Source: Rhizobium sp. 9140 (GTDB lineage: Bacteria > Pseudomonadota > Alphaproteobacteria > Rhizobiales > Rhizobiaceae). Taken from it: a stretch of 64,000 nt of DNA. Each line of letters opens with the position of its first letter. The stretch's first letter is position 1. The translations under genes and the position numbers were made by a program. The notes below the pieces were generated by a model that saw only the letters and a list, made by a program, of their open reading frames with translations, was not told the origin of the DNA and searched no databases. This document shows positions 27,973-37,660 of the stretch, piece by piece. Location: contig NZ_FJUR01000001.1 of assembly GCF_900067135.1 (NCBI RefSeq), forward strand, positions 1,305,501-1,369,500, read 5' to 3'.

Positions 27973-29655
27973 ATGAATCTGTTAGAACAACTTTCGTCGG
28001 TCACGAGAAATTTGAAGAGCCTGGGGCAGGGCAAGCTGATCGCGCTGGCGGCAGCAGCCATGGTCACAGTCGGGCTTGTTCTGGCAGCCGGGCTCTACGT
28101 CAACAAGCCGGCATACGAGACGCTCTACGTCAACCTTGAATCAGGGGACCTGAACCAGGTCAGCATGGCGCTGGCCGAGGGCGGTATCCCCTTCGACGTC
28201 GGCACGGATGGCAAGAGCGTTCAGGTTCCGGTCGGCACCACGGGCAAGGCCCGCCTGTTTCTCGCCGAGCGCGGCCTGCCCAACAGCGCCAATGCCGGTT
28301 ACGAACTGTTCGACAATGTCGGCTCGCTCGGCCTGACGTCGTTCATGCAGGAAGTCACCCGGGTCCGCGCACTGGAAGGCGAAATCGCCCGCACCATTCA
28401 GCAGATCTCTGGTATCGCCTCGGCCCGCGTTCACATCGTGATGGCCGACCGCGGCAGCTTCCGCAAGACCGAGCAGAAGCCCACCGCATCCGTCATGATC
28501 CGCGCCAGCTCGACCATCGGTCGCAACGCGGCCGCCTCGATCCGACACCTTGTCGGCTCGTCCGTCCCTGGCCTGTCCATCGACGACGTGACCATTCTCG
28601 ACAGCGCCGGTCAGTTGCTCGCCTCCGGCGACGATCCGCAGAACGGTGCGATGAGCCAGTCGCTCTCCATCGTCCAGTCCGTCCAGGGCGAAATCGAAAA
28701 GAACATCGACAAGGCCCTCTCACCCTTCCTCGGCGTCGACAACTTCCGCTCCAGTGTCACCGCGCAGCTGAACACCGATACGCAGCAGGTTCAGGAAACC
28801 ACCTTCGATCCGGAATCGCGCGTCGAACGTTCGACACGGGTCACCAAGGAAGAGCAGAAGTCGAGCCAGCAGCAGGCGGACAATGCGGCGACCGTTCAGC
28901 AGAACGTGCCGCAGGCAGCCCCCAAGAGCGGTGGTGCCGGCCCGCAGTCGAACGACCAGGCCGAGAAGAAGGAAGAGCAGACCAACTACGAGATCAATTC
29001 GAAGACGGTCGCCACCACCAAGAACAGCTACAAGGTCGAAAAGCTCTCCGTCGCCGTCGTCGTCAATCGCGGCCGTGTCGCCGCCATGGTCGGCGAAGGT
29101 GCGGACCAGGCAAAGATCGACACCTATCTCGCCGATATGCAGAAGATCGTGGCGTCCGCCGTCGGCATCGACGCGGCCCGCGGCGATGTGGTGACGCTGA
29201 CCGCCATGGACTTCGTCAACAACCAATTGCTCGACACGCCGGTCGAAGGCCCGAGCATTATGGAAACGCTGACGCGCAATCTCGGCGGCATCATCAACGC
29301 CCTCGCCTTCATCACGGTCGCCGTCCTCGTGGTCTGGATGGGCCTGCGTCCTCTGGCCCGCTCCATGGGCTTCGGCGGACCGGGCACCCTCACGGAAACC
29401 GAGGCCGTCGGCCTTGAACTCCCCGACTTCTCGCCGGCCCCGGGGGGTGCTGCAGGTGGTGCGCTCATGGAAGGTTTCGGTTCGGATTTCGGCTTCGACA
29501 GCACCGACGATCTGCTGAGCCTCGGCGAAGACGGCGGCGACTTCAACCGCCGCGTCAAGGAAGGCCCCGAACGGCGGCTGGCGCGCATGGTCGAGATCAA
29601 CGAGGAACGCGCTGCCAAGATCCTGCGCAAATGGGTCGCAGAAAAAGCCGCCTGA
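27973..29655 (+). CDS. fliF: flagellar MS-ring protein FliF
   Basis: This 560-residue MS-ring protein has a first transmembrane segment at about 22-44 (LIALAAAAMVTVGLVLAAGLYV). Ring-building motifs include GLPNSANAGYELFD and ISGIASARVHIVM. A Gln/Glu-rich loop lies at about 290-340, and the second transmembrane segment near 445 (IINALAFITVAVLVVWMGL). The C-terminus ends in the FliG-binding helix RLARMVEINEERAAKILRKWV. The ATG at 27973 is chosen over a GTG at 27949. It is bounded by its own terminator. Confidence 0.97.
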   Translation: MNLLEQLSSVTRNLKSLGQGKLIALAAAAMVTVGLVLAAGLYVNKPAYETLYVNLESGDLNQVSMALAEGGIPFDVGTDGKSVQVPVGTTGKARLFLAERGLPNSANAGYELFDNVGSLGLTSFMQEVTRVRALEGEIARTIQQISGIASARVHIVMADRGSFRKTEQKPTASVMIRASSTIGRNAAASIRHLVGSSVPGLSIDDVTILDSAGQLLASGDDPQNGAMSQSLSIVQSVQGEIEKNIDKALSPFLGVDNFRSSVTAQLNTDTQQVQETTFDPESRVERSTRVTKEEQKSSQQQADNAATVQQNVPQAAPKSGGAGPQSNDQAEKKEEQTNYEINSKTVATTKNSYKVEKLSVAVVVNRGRVAAMVGEGADQAKIDTYLADMQKIVASAVGIDAARGDVVTLTAMDFVNNQLLDTPVEGPSIMETLTRNLGGIINALAFITVAVLVVWMGLRPLARSMGFGGPGTLTETEAVGLELPDFSPAPGGAAGGALMEGFGSDFGFDSTDDLLSLGEDGGDFNRRVKEGPERRLARMVEINEERAAKILRKWVAEKAA

Positions 29656-29676
29656 GACCAAAAAAAGAAGCAGACG

Positions 29677-29707
29677 AAAAAATCCGCCCCTTCGGCGGAT
29701 TTTTTTT
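29677..29707 (+). terminator. rho-independent terminator after fliF
   Basis: AATCCGCC pairs with GGCGGATT across CCTTC and is followed by eight or more T; an A-run precedes it. It lies 21 bp after the fliF stop. Confidence 0.93.
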
Positions 29708-30477
29708 CGTTCGGACCTGACAGTGGCATGACAAAGAAACGGCGGTGGCTCGTCTGCCGGTCGACGGGCCTGGAAAGGTCCGGGCAACGATGGCCGGAGT
29801 CTTCATGTCGTTTCCGCAGTGTCCTGTCTGCGTCGCCAGAGTCGCCGCGGCGCACCAGGGATTCCTCTATTTAACCATTTGGTTATTTTTTTATGTGGAA
29901 AGACGACTTTGCTTGCTTGCGGATGCTCTTCGACTCCGGGCGTGGGAAAATTGATTGTGCCAGTTCAAGAAAAATTCTTCCAGAAACTGGTATAGTTAGA
30001 AAGGTTCCTAAGTGTGTGCTTGCAGAGGCTCGCTGTTGTGCTCCAAATCATTTTGGTGCAATTGCGCAACATGATACCCTCAAATACAAATCCGATTCGC
30101 CACTTGATTCATTGGATGCCAATTTTCAGCATGCTGGCGGCTTTGAAAAACGCGATTTCTCTTCGGTTCCGGCTCTGAGAGCCTTAAATATCGCGGAGAA
30201 AAACGAGTATTAACAAAGCGATAATTTGTTTGTTCTCGTTTGTTCACGGTGGGCGACCGTTCTGTGATACTGCATTTACGAATCACTTCAGGTTATTAAC
30301 AAAAAGTAAATCCCGATAAGCTGGCAGTAGTTTTTTGAGTTCGGGCCTGTATAGTTTTAACAGTGATTCGCGTGATGATGTGTGCTCGCCGGGGAATGCG
30401 GATCCCCGGCCGTGTCGCTGCCCTCCGGCAGAGCGCGTGCGCAGATCGCATGACCGGATCCACACGGGGAAAATATC
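29708..30477 (+). promoter_or_regulatory. AT-rich leader region upstream of visN
   Basis: This 770-bp gene-free stretch is markedly richer in A and T from about 29870 to 30350 than its neighbours. It contains an inverted repeat AACCA-TT-TGGTT (29873-29884) overlapping TTAACCAT, and TTAAC sequences at about 30209 and 30296, the second in a near match to TTAA-N7-TTAA. A 106-codon frame at 29893-30213 has no recognisable product and AT-rich composition, so it is not called. This is probably the regulatory region of visNR. Confidence 0.45.
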
Positions 30478-31290
30478 ATGGAAGCTCTTCAGACAGAGAT
30501 TGCGGGTCGACCTGTGCCGGTCGCCTCGATGCGAACGGCAATGGGCGGATCGAGCCTGACTGTTCACACCGGCCAGCCGGCGCCGGCAAGCCCGACGTGC
30601 CTAGGTACGGCCGGCCATCCCGCTGCAAAGCGCCAGCTTCTGGAGAAGCTCGGCGATTATGCGGCGCGCGGCCAGCTCAACAAGGCACTTGCGGCCCTGA
30701 CGGATTATGTCGGCGCCAGCCATTATCTTCTCGCGCGTTACGACCTGTCGCAGGATAGCGGCCTCGACTTCGTCATGGTTTCGGATTGGCCCTTTGATGT
30801 GGTCAAGCGGCTGGGCCAGGTGATGCAGGGGCTTCACGCCAAGACCAACGAACAGGAAAAGTGCCTGTCGCTGCTGCATCCCGTCTTCATGCGCCTTCCC
30901 GAAGAGGCTGTCCTTGGTCGCGGCATCAGCCGTGAATATTGCGCCATCACCTTTTCCATCGGCCGGCTGCGGCTGTCGCTGATGCTGCTCTTCCCGCAGG
31001 ACCTGATCCTGTCGCGGGAGGGTCTGCGCGACATCGGCTTGCTCACCGGCTATTTCGCCAGCCTCGCGCGCGAAACGTCACTGCGCTCGGAACGCGATTT
31101 CGACCTGACGGATCGCGAACTTGAATGCCTCTCGTGGATCGCGGAAGGCAAGACCAGCGAGGAGATCGCCCTCATTCTCGGCATCTCGCGCAATACCATC
31201 AACAACTACATCACCAGTGTCATGCGTAAGACGGCGACCAAGACGCGCTCGGAAGCGATTGCCTGCGCGGTCCGAAACAACCTCGTATAG
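30478..31290 (+). CDS. visN: LuxR-family flagellar master regulator VisN
   Basis: This 270-residue protein has an N-terminal ligand-sensor-like domain and a C-terminal LuxR helix-turn-helix (FDLTDRELECLSWIAEGKTSEEIALILGISRNTINNYITSVMRK). VisN and VisR act together at the top of the rhizobial flagellar cascade and activate rem. GGGGA precedes the ATG. visR follows 8 bp later, so they are co-transcribed. Confidence 0.92.
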   Translation: MEALQTEIAGRPVPVASMRTAMGGSSLTVHTGQPAPASPTCLGTAGHPAAKRQLLEKLGDYAARGQLNKALAALTDYVGASHYLLARYDLSQDSGLDFVMVSDWPFDVVKRLGQVMQGLHAKTNEQEKCLSLLHPVFMRLPEEAVLGRGISREYCAITFSIGRLRLSLMLLFPQDLILSREGLRDIGLLTGYFASLARETSLRSERDFDLTDRELECLSWIAEGKTSEEIALILGISRNTINNYITSVMRKTATKTRSEAIACAVRNNLV

Positions 31291-31298
31291 GAACGCCG

Positions 31299-32042
31299 AT
31301 GGTCATCTATATCCCAGGGGGTCGAAGCGGCGATGACAACCGCAACGGCCGCCAGACCCGGGCCTCGCGCACAGCCACTCTGGTCGCCCGCCTGCAGGTG
31401 ATGCAGAAGGATATCGAAGCCCGCAACTTCGCCGTCTTCCGAATGAACGGAAACGGCCTTCCGGCGTCGCGCAAGCTGACATGCGTTCTCGACAACTGGG
31501 GAACGGCGGCGGAAGAGATGACGCATGACGTCGTCTCGACCTATGGCGACGAGATGAAGCATCATCTCGATATCTCGCTTCTGCCCCTCCTGTGGAACGG
31601 TGCAGACAATCGGCAGACGGCGGAAACGATCGATTTCGACCGCTTCGTGCTTCGCATGAAGCCGCGCACGCTTCCCTATGCCGGCATCGCCTTTCCCGTG
31701 CGCCTCGGCGCGCAGGGCAACGGCTACGTCGCCTTCATGGCGCCGTCGCTCGATCTGACCAGCGAGGTCATTCTCGATCTCCACGGCCGCAGCTGTCACG
31801 TCATGACCGATCTGTTTGCCGCCGACGAGCGCCGCCTGCAGCCGGCCGAGGCGCTGAGCGAACGCGAGATCGGCTGCCTGCAGATGGCCGGGGACGGGTA
31901 CATCAGCGAAGAGATCGCGGAAAAGATGGGCCTGTCGGTGCACACCGTGAACGCCTATCTGGGTGCGGCCACCGCCAAGCTCGATTCCGTCAACCGCATC
32001 CAGGCGATCGCCAAGGCGATCCGCCTCGGCTATATTAGCTGA
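31299..32042 (+). CDS. visR: LuxR-family flagellar master regulator VisR
   Basis: This 247-residue partner of VisN has the same architecture: a sensor-like N-terminal domain and a LuxR helix-turn-helix at the C-terminus (LSEREIGCLQMAGDGYISEEIAEKMGLSVHTVNAYLGAATAKL). AGGA lies before the ATG. Its 3' end faces the convergent hypothetical gene 9 bp away, with no obvious terminator between them. Confidence 0.92.
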   Translation: MVIYIPGGRSGDDNRNGRQTRASRTATLVARLQVMQKDIEARNFAVFRMNGNGLPASRKLTCVLDNWGTAAEEMTHDVVSTYGDEMKHHLDISLLPLLWNGADNRQTAETIDFDRFVLRMKPRTLPYAGIAFPVRLGAQGNGYVAFMAPSLDLTSEVILDLHGRSCHVMTDLFAADERRLQPAEALSEREIGCLQMAGDGYISEEIAEKMGLSVHTVNAYLGAATAKLDSVNRIQAIAKAIRLGYIS

Positions 32043-32051
32043 GCTGCCCGT

Positions 32052-32492
32052 TCAGCTGGCCATCGCCGTGGGATAGGATTTGATGAACTTGGCCGCATCC
32101 AGGCTGCGGGCGAGGAACGCCGTGTTCTCTTCCGGATCGACGGACGGCTTCTTGAAGGCGATATGGTTGATCTCGATGGCAGCCGAGTTGTCGCGGAGCG
32201 CGAGTTGCGCGTAGACGGTGACGCCATCGGGCTTCAGTTCGAGATCGAGCACGATTTCCGGATTGCGATTCCAATCGAGCATGTAGTTGCCGCCAATGCC
32301 GAAATTGACGGTACCCGGAACGAAATAAAGCTCGGCTGCCGACGACACCAGGTCGGCGAGGCTGCCGTGCGATTCATAGCGCAGAAGCGCAATGAAGTCG
32401 GCGGCATCGATGAGACGAAGTTCGGTCGCGACCGGACGGATGGCATCCGCAACGATCTTTTCGCGCTGTTCGGAATATTCGCATTTTTTCAT
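32052..32492 (-). CDS. conserved hypothetical protein at the end of the motA-flhB operon
   Basis: This 146-residue protein of unknown function starts 5 bp after the flhB stop, so it is probably the last gene of the motor operon. It is predicted soluble, with a mixed alpha/beta pattern (ELRLIDAADFIALLRYESHGSLADLVSSAAELYFVPG) and a hydrophilic C-terminus. No transmembrane segment or signal peptide is visible. The tight coupling suggests a flagellar or motility-related role, which is inference. Confidence 0.8.
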   Translation of the reverse strand: MKKCEYSEQREKIVADAIRPVATELRLIDAADFIALLRYESHGSLADLVSSAAELYFVPGTVNFGIGGNYMLDWNRNPEIVLDLELKPDGVTVYAQLALRDNSAAIEINHIAFKKPSVDPEENTAFLARSLDAAKFIKSYPTAMAS

Positions 32493-32497
32493 CGCAA

Positions 32498-33580
32498 TCA
32501 GTTCATCCGTGTCGGGTTCGATTTCGTTGCGTAGACCCGGTGGATGAGTTCGGCGACCGCCTTGTAAAACACCGGTGGAATGACACTATCCACCGAGACT
32601 TGCGCAAACATTGAGCGTGCGAGGGGCGGGTCCTCGAAGACGGGGATGTTGTTTTCCTCCGCAAGGGCGCGAATGCGCAGCGCCACGAGGTCCTGCCCCT
32701 TGGCAACCACGACCGGAGCGTCGCCTTCTTCCCGGACATAGCGTAGCGCCACGGCAAAGTGGGTCGGGTTCGCAATGACCAGCGTTGCGCGGGGAACGGA
32801 GGAAATCATTCGACGCCGCGCACGGTCGCGTGCGATGGAACGTAAGCGAGCCTTTACGATTGGATCGCCCTGCGTCTGCTTCATTTCCTCCTTCACCTCC
32901 TGCTTCGTCATGCGCAGCTCGCTGTGCCAGTGATGCCGTGTCCAGAAAAAGTCGGCGATGGCGATGGCCGCGGTCGAAAAGAGGACGACGTTCATGATCT
33001 TGTTGAAGTCGCGACCCATGATCTCGAAGATCGTGATCGGGTCCGAGAACATCGCGTCGAGCGTCGCGTAGAAATCGTCCCAGAGTGTCAGCGCGACGAT
33101 GCCGGAGATGACGGCGATCTTGAAGAAAGATTTCGCGAATTCCACGAGACCGGGCAGGCTGTAGATCCGGCCCACCCCGGCGATCGGCGAAATCCGGTTC
33201 AGCTTCGGGGCGATTCGGTCGAAGACGGGGCTCGGCAGGTTCTGCAGGATCGATGATCCCACACCGAACGCAATCATCAGCACGAACACCGGCACGACCA
33301 GCGCGCCGGATGCCCAGAGGAGCTTTGATATCAGGGCGGATGCGTCGTTCGACGTGGTGATTCGCCAGGCGTCCGGCTGCTCGAACACATCCTTCAGCGC
33401 TTCGGCCATGCTGCGGAACCCGTCCGGCAGAAAGAAGACCACATAGATGTAGATGGCGAGCGTCGAGGCGAACATCGTGACCTCGCGGGAGAACGGGACG
33501 TTTCCCTTCTCGAGGGCATCGCTGATCTTCTTCTCGGACGGCAACTCGGTTTTGCTGTCTTTATCCTGATCGTCCGACAT
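32498..33580 (-). CDS. flhB: flagellar export protein FlhB
   Basis: This 360-residue type III export gate protein has four transmembrane segments (first near 36-52, others near 88-110, 152-168 and 196-214). A cytoplasmic domain carries the autocleavage motif NPTH at residues 271-274. FlhB switches export from rod/hook to filament substrates, in concert with FliK. The ATG at 33580 follows a TTG at 33583 that was not used. It is separated from fliG by a hairpin. Confidence 0.96.
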   Translation of the reverse strand: MSDDQDKDSKTELPSEKKISDALEKGNVPFSREVTMFASTLAIYIYVVFFLPDGFRSMAEALKDVFEQPDAWRITTSNDASALISKLLWASGALVVPVFVLMIAFGVGSSILQNLPSPVFDRIAPKLNRISPIAGVGRIYSLPGLVEFAKSFFKIAVISGIVALTLWDDFYATLDAMFSDPITIFEIMGRDFNKIMNVVLFSTAAIAIADFFWTRHHWHSELRMTKQEVKEEMKQTQGDPIVKARLRSIARDRARRRMISSVPRATLVIANPTHFAVALRYVREEGDAPVVVAKGQDLVALRIRALAEENNIPVFEDPPLARSMFAQVSVDSVIPPVFYKAVAELIHRVYATKSNPTRMN

Positions 33581-33757
33581 CAAAACGGCCCTTCACGATA
33601 TCGCGCCTGTGCCGGGGCCGATCGTCTCGTGCCGGCTGGCATTGTCGCCGATGTTGTGGGCTGACGGGCGCCGTCTGGCAAGAGCCTCGTCTTTTCCCAT
33701 ATTTTAAAGGTCGGTCCAGCCGGCCTCTCGGTAGGCAGGTGCAGTCAGAAATGCGAA

Positions 33758-33788
33758 AGCCCGCCGCAACGCGTGTTGCAGGCGGGCT
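33758..33788 (-). terminator. hairpin between fliG and flhB
   Basis: AGCCCGCC pairs with GGCGGGCT and an inner CAAC/GTTG extends the stem. On the minus strand it is followed by a short T-rich stretch. It could end or attenuate transcription from motA-fliM-fliN-fliG before flhB. Confidence 0.6.
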
Positions 33789-33812
33789 CTGGAGATCTCG
33801 GGATCGACCGGC

Positions 33813-34841
33813 CTAAGCGGCGACGGCTTCCTTCGGCTTCAGTTCGATCTGGCCGCTGGCGGCGAGGCGAATGGCTTCCTGCGTGACCGAGCGGCGTGCA
33901 ACCGCGATGTCGCGCGGATTGATCCCGGCATCGCCCGAACTCAGATCCGACTCGATCATACGGCGCTGGCGGGCGCCGATCGAGGCGAGCACGCTTTCGC
34001 GCATCTCCATGCTCGAACCGCGGAGTGCCATGGTGATGATGTCGCCGGCGATATCGTTGAACAGAGCCACGCGGCTCTTCTGCGGCATGAGCAGGATGTC
34101 GTCGAACAGGAAGATCTTCGGGCGGACCTTCTTGACCGAATCCGTGCTGATCGACTCGAGCGAGGCGAGCAGCGTATCGACGTCGCTCTTCTCCATCTCG
34201 TTCATGACTTCTGCGATCTTGACCGAACCGGCCGAGTTGCGCTCGGAATCCATCTGGCGCAGCAGCTCGATGACGCGCGTCTCGATGATCGCAGCTGCCT
34301 TCGGCGCCACGTTCTTCATGTTGACGGTTCGGTTGATGATGTCGGCACGCCCGGCTTCCGGCAGCTGCAGCAGCACCTTGGCGCCGAAGGTGGAGGGCAT
34401 CATCGACAGAATGTAGGCGATCGTCTGGGGATGTTCCTTGGAAAGATGCTGCGAGACGAAGACCGGATCGGCATCTTGCAGCCGGTCCCAGATGCTGGTC
34501 TCGTAGGATTGGAATGCTGTGCGGCGGCCGAGCAGGCCATCGACCTCGTCGGGTGTCAGGCCCTCTTCGAGGATGGCCTCGATCGCCTTGGCATTGTCCA
34601 TTAGGCCTGCACCTTCGGTAAACAGGTCTTCGAATTCGTTGACGAGGATTTCGAGCTCGTGCGGCTCGATGGATCGCAGCGTCTGCGCGGAGGCGATGAT
34701 GCCCTGCAGCTCGCTCTGCGTGAAGAATTTCAACAATTTCCCGGCGATCGGCTTGCCCATGCTCAACAGCACGGCCGCAGCCTTGTCCATCTGGGTCAGG
34801 GGGCGCGTCAGCGCCGATGCTTCGAAATCGTCGTAATCCAT
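33813..34841 (-). CDS. fliG: flagellar motor switch protein FliG
   Basis: This 342-residue rotor protein has an N-terminal FliF-binding domain and a middle domain (HPQTIAYILSMM, near the EHPQ motif). Its C-terminal torque domain (KVRPKIFLFDDILLMPQKSRVALFNDI and MRESVLASIGARQRRMIESDL) carries charged residues facing the MotA stator. The start at 34841 fits AAGGA six bases upstream; an ATG at 34844 is equally in frame. Confidence 0.95.
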   Translation of the reverse strand: MDYDDFEASALTRPLTQMDKAAAVLLSMGKPIAGKLLKFFTQSELQGIIASAQTLRSIEPHELEILVNEFEDLFTEGAGLMDNAKAIEAILEEGLTPDEVDGLLGRRTAFQSYETSIWDRLQDADPVFVSQHLSKEHPQTIAYILSMMPSTFGAKVLLQLPEAGRADIINRTVNMKNVAPKAAAIIETRVIELLRQMDSERNSAGSVKIAEVMNEMEKSDVDTLLASLESISTDSVKKVRPKIFLFDDILLMPQKSRVALFNDIAGDIITMALRGSSMEMRESVLASIGARQRRMIESDLSSGDAGINPRDIAVARRSVTQEAIRLAASGQIELKPKEAVAA

Positions 34842-35004
34842 CATGGATCCTTCCTGGACGGCGTCGCTCTCGGTCACGCCGCCGAAACGCTTTTTCATCT
34901 GCTGCGGTTGTCTCCAGGCCTTGATGGCCCGGAGGGAATGCAGTTCCCTTGCGGGATGTGAAAGCCGGCCATCATGACCGCCTTTCTCCAGTCTCATCCG
35001 GCCC

Positions 35005-35583
35005 TCAGGCCTTCTTTCCGCTGTTGACCTCGATCAGCCTGACGCCGAACCGGGTATCGTCTTCCTCGAGAACAGTGATCTCGCCGCGGCCGATAACCCG
35101 GCCGTTGACCATGATCTCGACCGGCTCGCCGATCTTCCTGTCGAGAGCGATCGTCGCGCCTTCCGTCAGACCCATCAGGCCGGAAACCTGCATCCGGCTG
35201 GATCCGAGCACGATCTGCACATCGATCGGGATGTCCATGATCAGATCGAGATTGCCGTGCATCGTGGTGCCGGCCGTTGCCGAAGGCGTCGCAAAGCTGT
35301 CGTCGAACGACGTCTCGCCAAAAGCCGTCGCGGCACTTGGTGCAGGCTCGGCAAAGCTGCCGGCAAAAGGGTCGTCGTCGTCGCCGATCGCGCCGAAATT
35401 GCTCATGAAGTCGGGAGCCGCCGCAGGGGCCGCGCCGAAGTCCATGTCGAAGTCCGTTTCCGCAATGCCGCCCTCGGCATCCGTTTTCAGGACGCCGCGC
35501 AGATCGTCGATGGCCTGATCGAGCTCGGCATCGCCGGTGACCGCGCTCTGGTCGTCTGTCAGTGGTGCTGTCTTGGGTGCCAT
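35005..35583 (-). CDS. fliN: flagellar motor switch protein FliN
   Basis: This 192-residue protein has a long acidic Ala/Asp/Phe-rich N-terminal region (about 1-105). A C-terminal SpoA domain follows ([56 protein letters not shown]). The N-terminal extension makes it longer than E. coli FliN (137 residues), as usual in rhizobia. It builds the C-ring with FliM and FliG. Confidence 0.95.
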   Translation of the reverse strand: MAPKTAPLTDDQSAVTGDAELDQAIDDLRGVLKTDAEGGIAETDFDMDFGAAPAAAPDFMSNFGAIGDDDDPFAGSFAEPAPSAATAFGETSFDDSFATPSATAGTTMHGNLDLIMDIPIDVQIVLGSSRMQVSGLMGLTEGATIALDRKIGEPVEIMVNGRVIGRGEITVLEEDDTRFGVRLIEVNSGKKA

Positions 35584-35643
35584 GTCGAGAGTATTCCAGT
35601 TGAAACTTGCCCCAAGCCTGTCGTGGCGTGGGGGACCCGTGGA

Positions 35644-36582
35644 TTAGCGCGTGAGATGCTGAAGAAGCTCGTCTTCCGTGCCGTACGTGTCCTTGACCCG
35701 CACGGTATAGCGGGCACCCGAGCGCCCGAATTCGCAGACATAGAGATCGCGGCCGTTCGCCTTCACATCGACGCGGACATCCTTCGGGTCGTGGAAGGGG
35801 ATGACGTCGCCGGGCTTCAGCTGCGTGATCGCGGCGAGCGTCAGCTCCTCGAGCTTGATATGCGCCTGCAGCTCGACCATGGAGCGGCGAACCTGTTGCT
35901 CGACCTGTTCGGCCCACGCGGTCTTCTGGCGGCGCGCCTGTCCGATGCCCTTGGGAAACACGATGGTGGTTTTCAGCAGCGTCTGCTGCGGTACGAGGAT
36001 CGAGAATGTGGACAGGACCGGCCCGACGCCAAGGGTGATGTTCACGCAGGCCGCGTAGACGTCCTCGACATCCTTGTCGGGCGCCGGCCGGCTCTCCGCA
36101 TTATACGCCTTGCCGACGATCGGCTCGAAGCCGCCGGCCGCATTCACCGCGGATTTCAGAACGCCCGCGACCTTTTCGAAGACGATGGCCGCTACGTCGA
36201 GCTCGATGCCCGACAGGTTGCGCGGCTTCGGCTCCTCGATGGACTCGGCCGGCGAGCCCAGCAGCATTTCCATCATGGTAATGATCGCCGGGCTGTCGCA
36301 GCTGATGGTGAAGTCGCTGCACCAGTTGCGCAACTCACAGTCAGAAAGGGCTACGCCGTCGCCGAGCTTGCGGATCAGCGCGCTCTTCAGGCCCGTGTCG
36401 AACCCGGCATAGCCGATGGTCAGGTCGAGCCCGGTTTCGCTTTGCAGCAGGTCCGGCAGGAACTCGCCGAAGACCTGGCCGAGATCGGCGCAGATCTTGC
36501 CGATGGTCTTGTCGTCGCCGAGCGCGCCGGTCATGCGCGCCAGCAGTCTGCGATCGAAGGAGTAGATGTTCTCGCTGGTCAT
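35644..36582 (-). CDS. fliM: flagellar motor switch protein FliM
   Basis: This 312-residue C-ring protein has a middle CheC-like domain and a C-terminal SpoA-type domain (LEELTLAAITQLKPGDVIPFHDPKDVRVDVKANGRDLYVCEFG). The N-terminal CheY-binding motif typical of enterobacterial FliM is not obvious. It lies three bases after motA and 60 bp before fliN on the same strand. Confidence 0.92.
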   Translation of the reverse strand: MTSENIYSFDRRLLARMTGALGDDKTIGKICADLGQVFGEFLPDLLQSETGLDLTIGYAGFDTGLKSALIRKLGDGVALSDCELRNWCSDFTISCDSPAIITMMEMLLGSPAESIEEPKPRNLSGIELDVAAIVFEKVAGVLKSAVNAAGGFEPIVGKAYNAESRPAPDKDVEDVYAACVNITLGVGPVLSTFSILVPQQTLLKTTIVFPKGIGQARRQKTAWAEQVEQQVRRSMVELQAHIKLEELTLAAITQLKPGDVIPFHDPKDVRVDVKANGRDLYVCEFGRSGARYTVRVKDTYGTEDELLQHLTR

Positions 36583-36585
36583 GGA

Positions 36586-37464
36586 TCAGGCCGCCTTGCT
36601 CTCGCCGCCACCGCCGGGGTTCATCATTTCCTGCTCGACCGCGTCGATCGACGGGCGCTCGTAGGAGGAAATCGTCTTGCGGCCGTATTCGAGCGCCACC
36701 TGCGGCACGGAGCCGTTCATGTAGGCGAGCAGCGTCTGCTTCACGATGATGTAGAGGCGGTTCTGCTTCTCGCGCACATGCTTCACGTTGGCGATCAGCG
36801 GGCTGACGATGCAGTAGGACAGAAAGATGCCGAGCATGGTGCCGACGAGGGCGGCCGCGATCTTGCCGCCGAGAACTTCCGGGCTCTCGGTGATGGCGCC
36901 CATGGCCTTGATGACGCCGAGAACGGCCGCGACGATTCCGATGGCGGGGAAGGCGTCGCCCATCGTTGCCAGCGAATTGTACGAATGCATCTTGTCATGG
37001 GTGATGGTGTTGATTTCCTCATCCATCAGCGCCTCGATCTCGTGGCTGCGCGCATTGCCGATGATGATGAGGCGGACGTAGTCGCAGATGAAGGCCGTCA
37101 GGTCCTTGTTCTTCAAAACGGTCGGTGCCGACTGGAAGATCGCGGATTCGTCCGGGTTGTCGATGTGGCTTTCGATCTCGTTGCGCGACTTGGTGCGCAG
37201 ATCGCGCATGAGGCTGTACAGCACGCCCAGCGTATCGAGATATTCGCGCTGCTTGGGCACTTTGTGCTTGAAGGCTTCCACGAGCGCCTTGCCGGCGTCC
37301 TTCACCGTCTTCATGGAATTGCCCATGATGAAGCCGCCGATGCCGGCACCGCCAATGATGACGAGCTCGAACGGCTGGTTGAGAACGGCCATGTGCCCGC
37401 CCATCGCAATGAAGCCGCCGAGAATACAGCCCATTGTCATGACGAGTCCGATGATGATGTTCAT
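36586..37464 (-). CDS. motA: flagellar stator protein MotA
   Basis: This 292-residue stator subunit has four transmembrane segments: [36 protein letters not shown], a pair around 170-220 ([18 protein letters not shown] and [19 protein letters not shown]). The cytoplasmic loop carries charged residues that contact FliG. It heads the minus-strand operon and has a copy of the conserved upstream element 40 bp before its start. Confidence 0.96.
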   Translation of the reverse strand: MNIIIGLVMTMGCILGGFIAMGGHMAVLNQPFELVIIGGAGIGGFIMGNSMKTVKDAGKALVEAFKHKVPKQREYLDTLGVLYSLMRDLRTKSRNEIESHIDNPDESAIFQSAPTVLKNKDLTAFICDYVRLIIIGNARSHEIEALMDEEINTITHDKMHSYNSLATMGDAFPAIGIVAAVLGVIKAMGAITESPEVLGGKIAAALVGTMLGIFLSYCIVSPLIANVKHVREKQNRLYIIVKQTLLAYMNGSVPQVALEYGRKTISSYERPSIDAVEQEMMNPGGGGESKAA

Positions 37465-37503
37465 GTCTCTACCTGCCGCAGTGGTGGATTGTGGGGTCCA
37501 TCC

Positions 37504-37524
37504 CTAGGGTCCGATGCTTGCGTG
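37504..37524 (-). promoter_or_regulatory. flagellar upstream element at motA
   Basis: On the minus strand CACGCAAG-N8-CCTAG ends 39 bp before the motA ATG. The two blocks are identical to those upstream of flgB and flgE. Probable promoter or activator site. Confidence 0.65.
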
Positions 37525-37550
37525 AGGCTGGTTGCAACCTGTGGAAAGTC

Positions 37551-37596
37551 CGACGGGTTCGCGCAAGGAGCCCCGACAGGTTCGCGCAAGGAGCAT
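37551..37596 (+). repeat. 23-bp tandem repeat in the motA-DUF1217 intergenic region
   Basis: Two adjacent 23-bp copies both carry GGTTCGCGCAAGGAGC, with two differences in the whole unit. Each copy holds the CGCGCAAG half of the flagellar upstream element; the second is followed after 8 bp by TCCAG. It may be the control site for the plus-strand DUF1217-flgF-fliI operon. Confidence 0.7.
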
Positions 37597-37660
37597 GGTC
37601 CAGCTTGGCGATGAACAGAAGCCGGCCCCAAGCCGTGCGCTTCGCCTTCGGGGATATGCC

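Noticed and set aside
29893..30213. 106-codon plus-strand frame in the AT-rich visN leader
   Set aside because: No recognised family, unusual composition and no good ribosome site; kept only as part of the regulatory region.
35257..37614. 785-codon plus-strand frame opposite fliN, fliM and motA
   Set aside because: Antisense shadow of three clear motor genes; repetitive Arg/Asp/His composition typical of such shadows.
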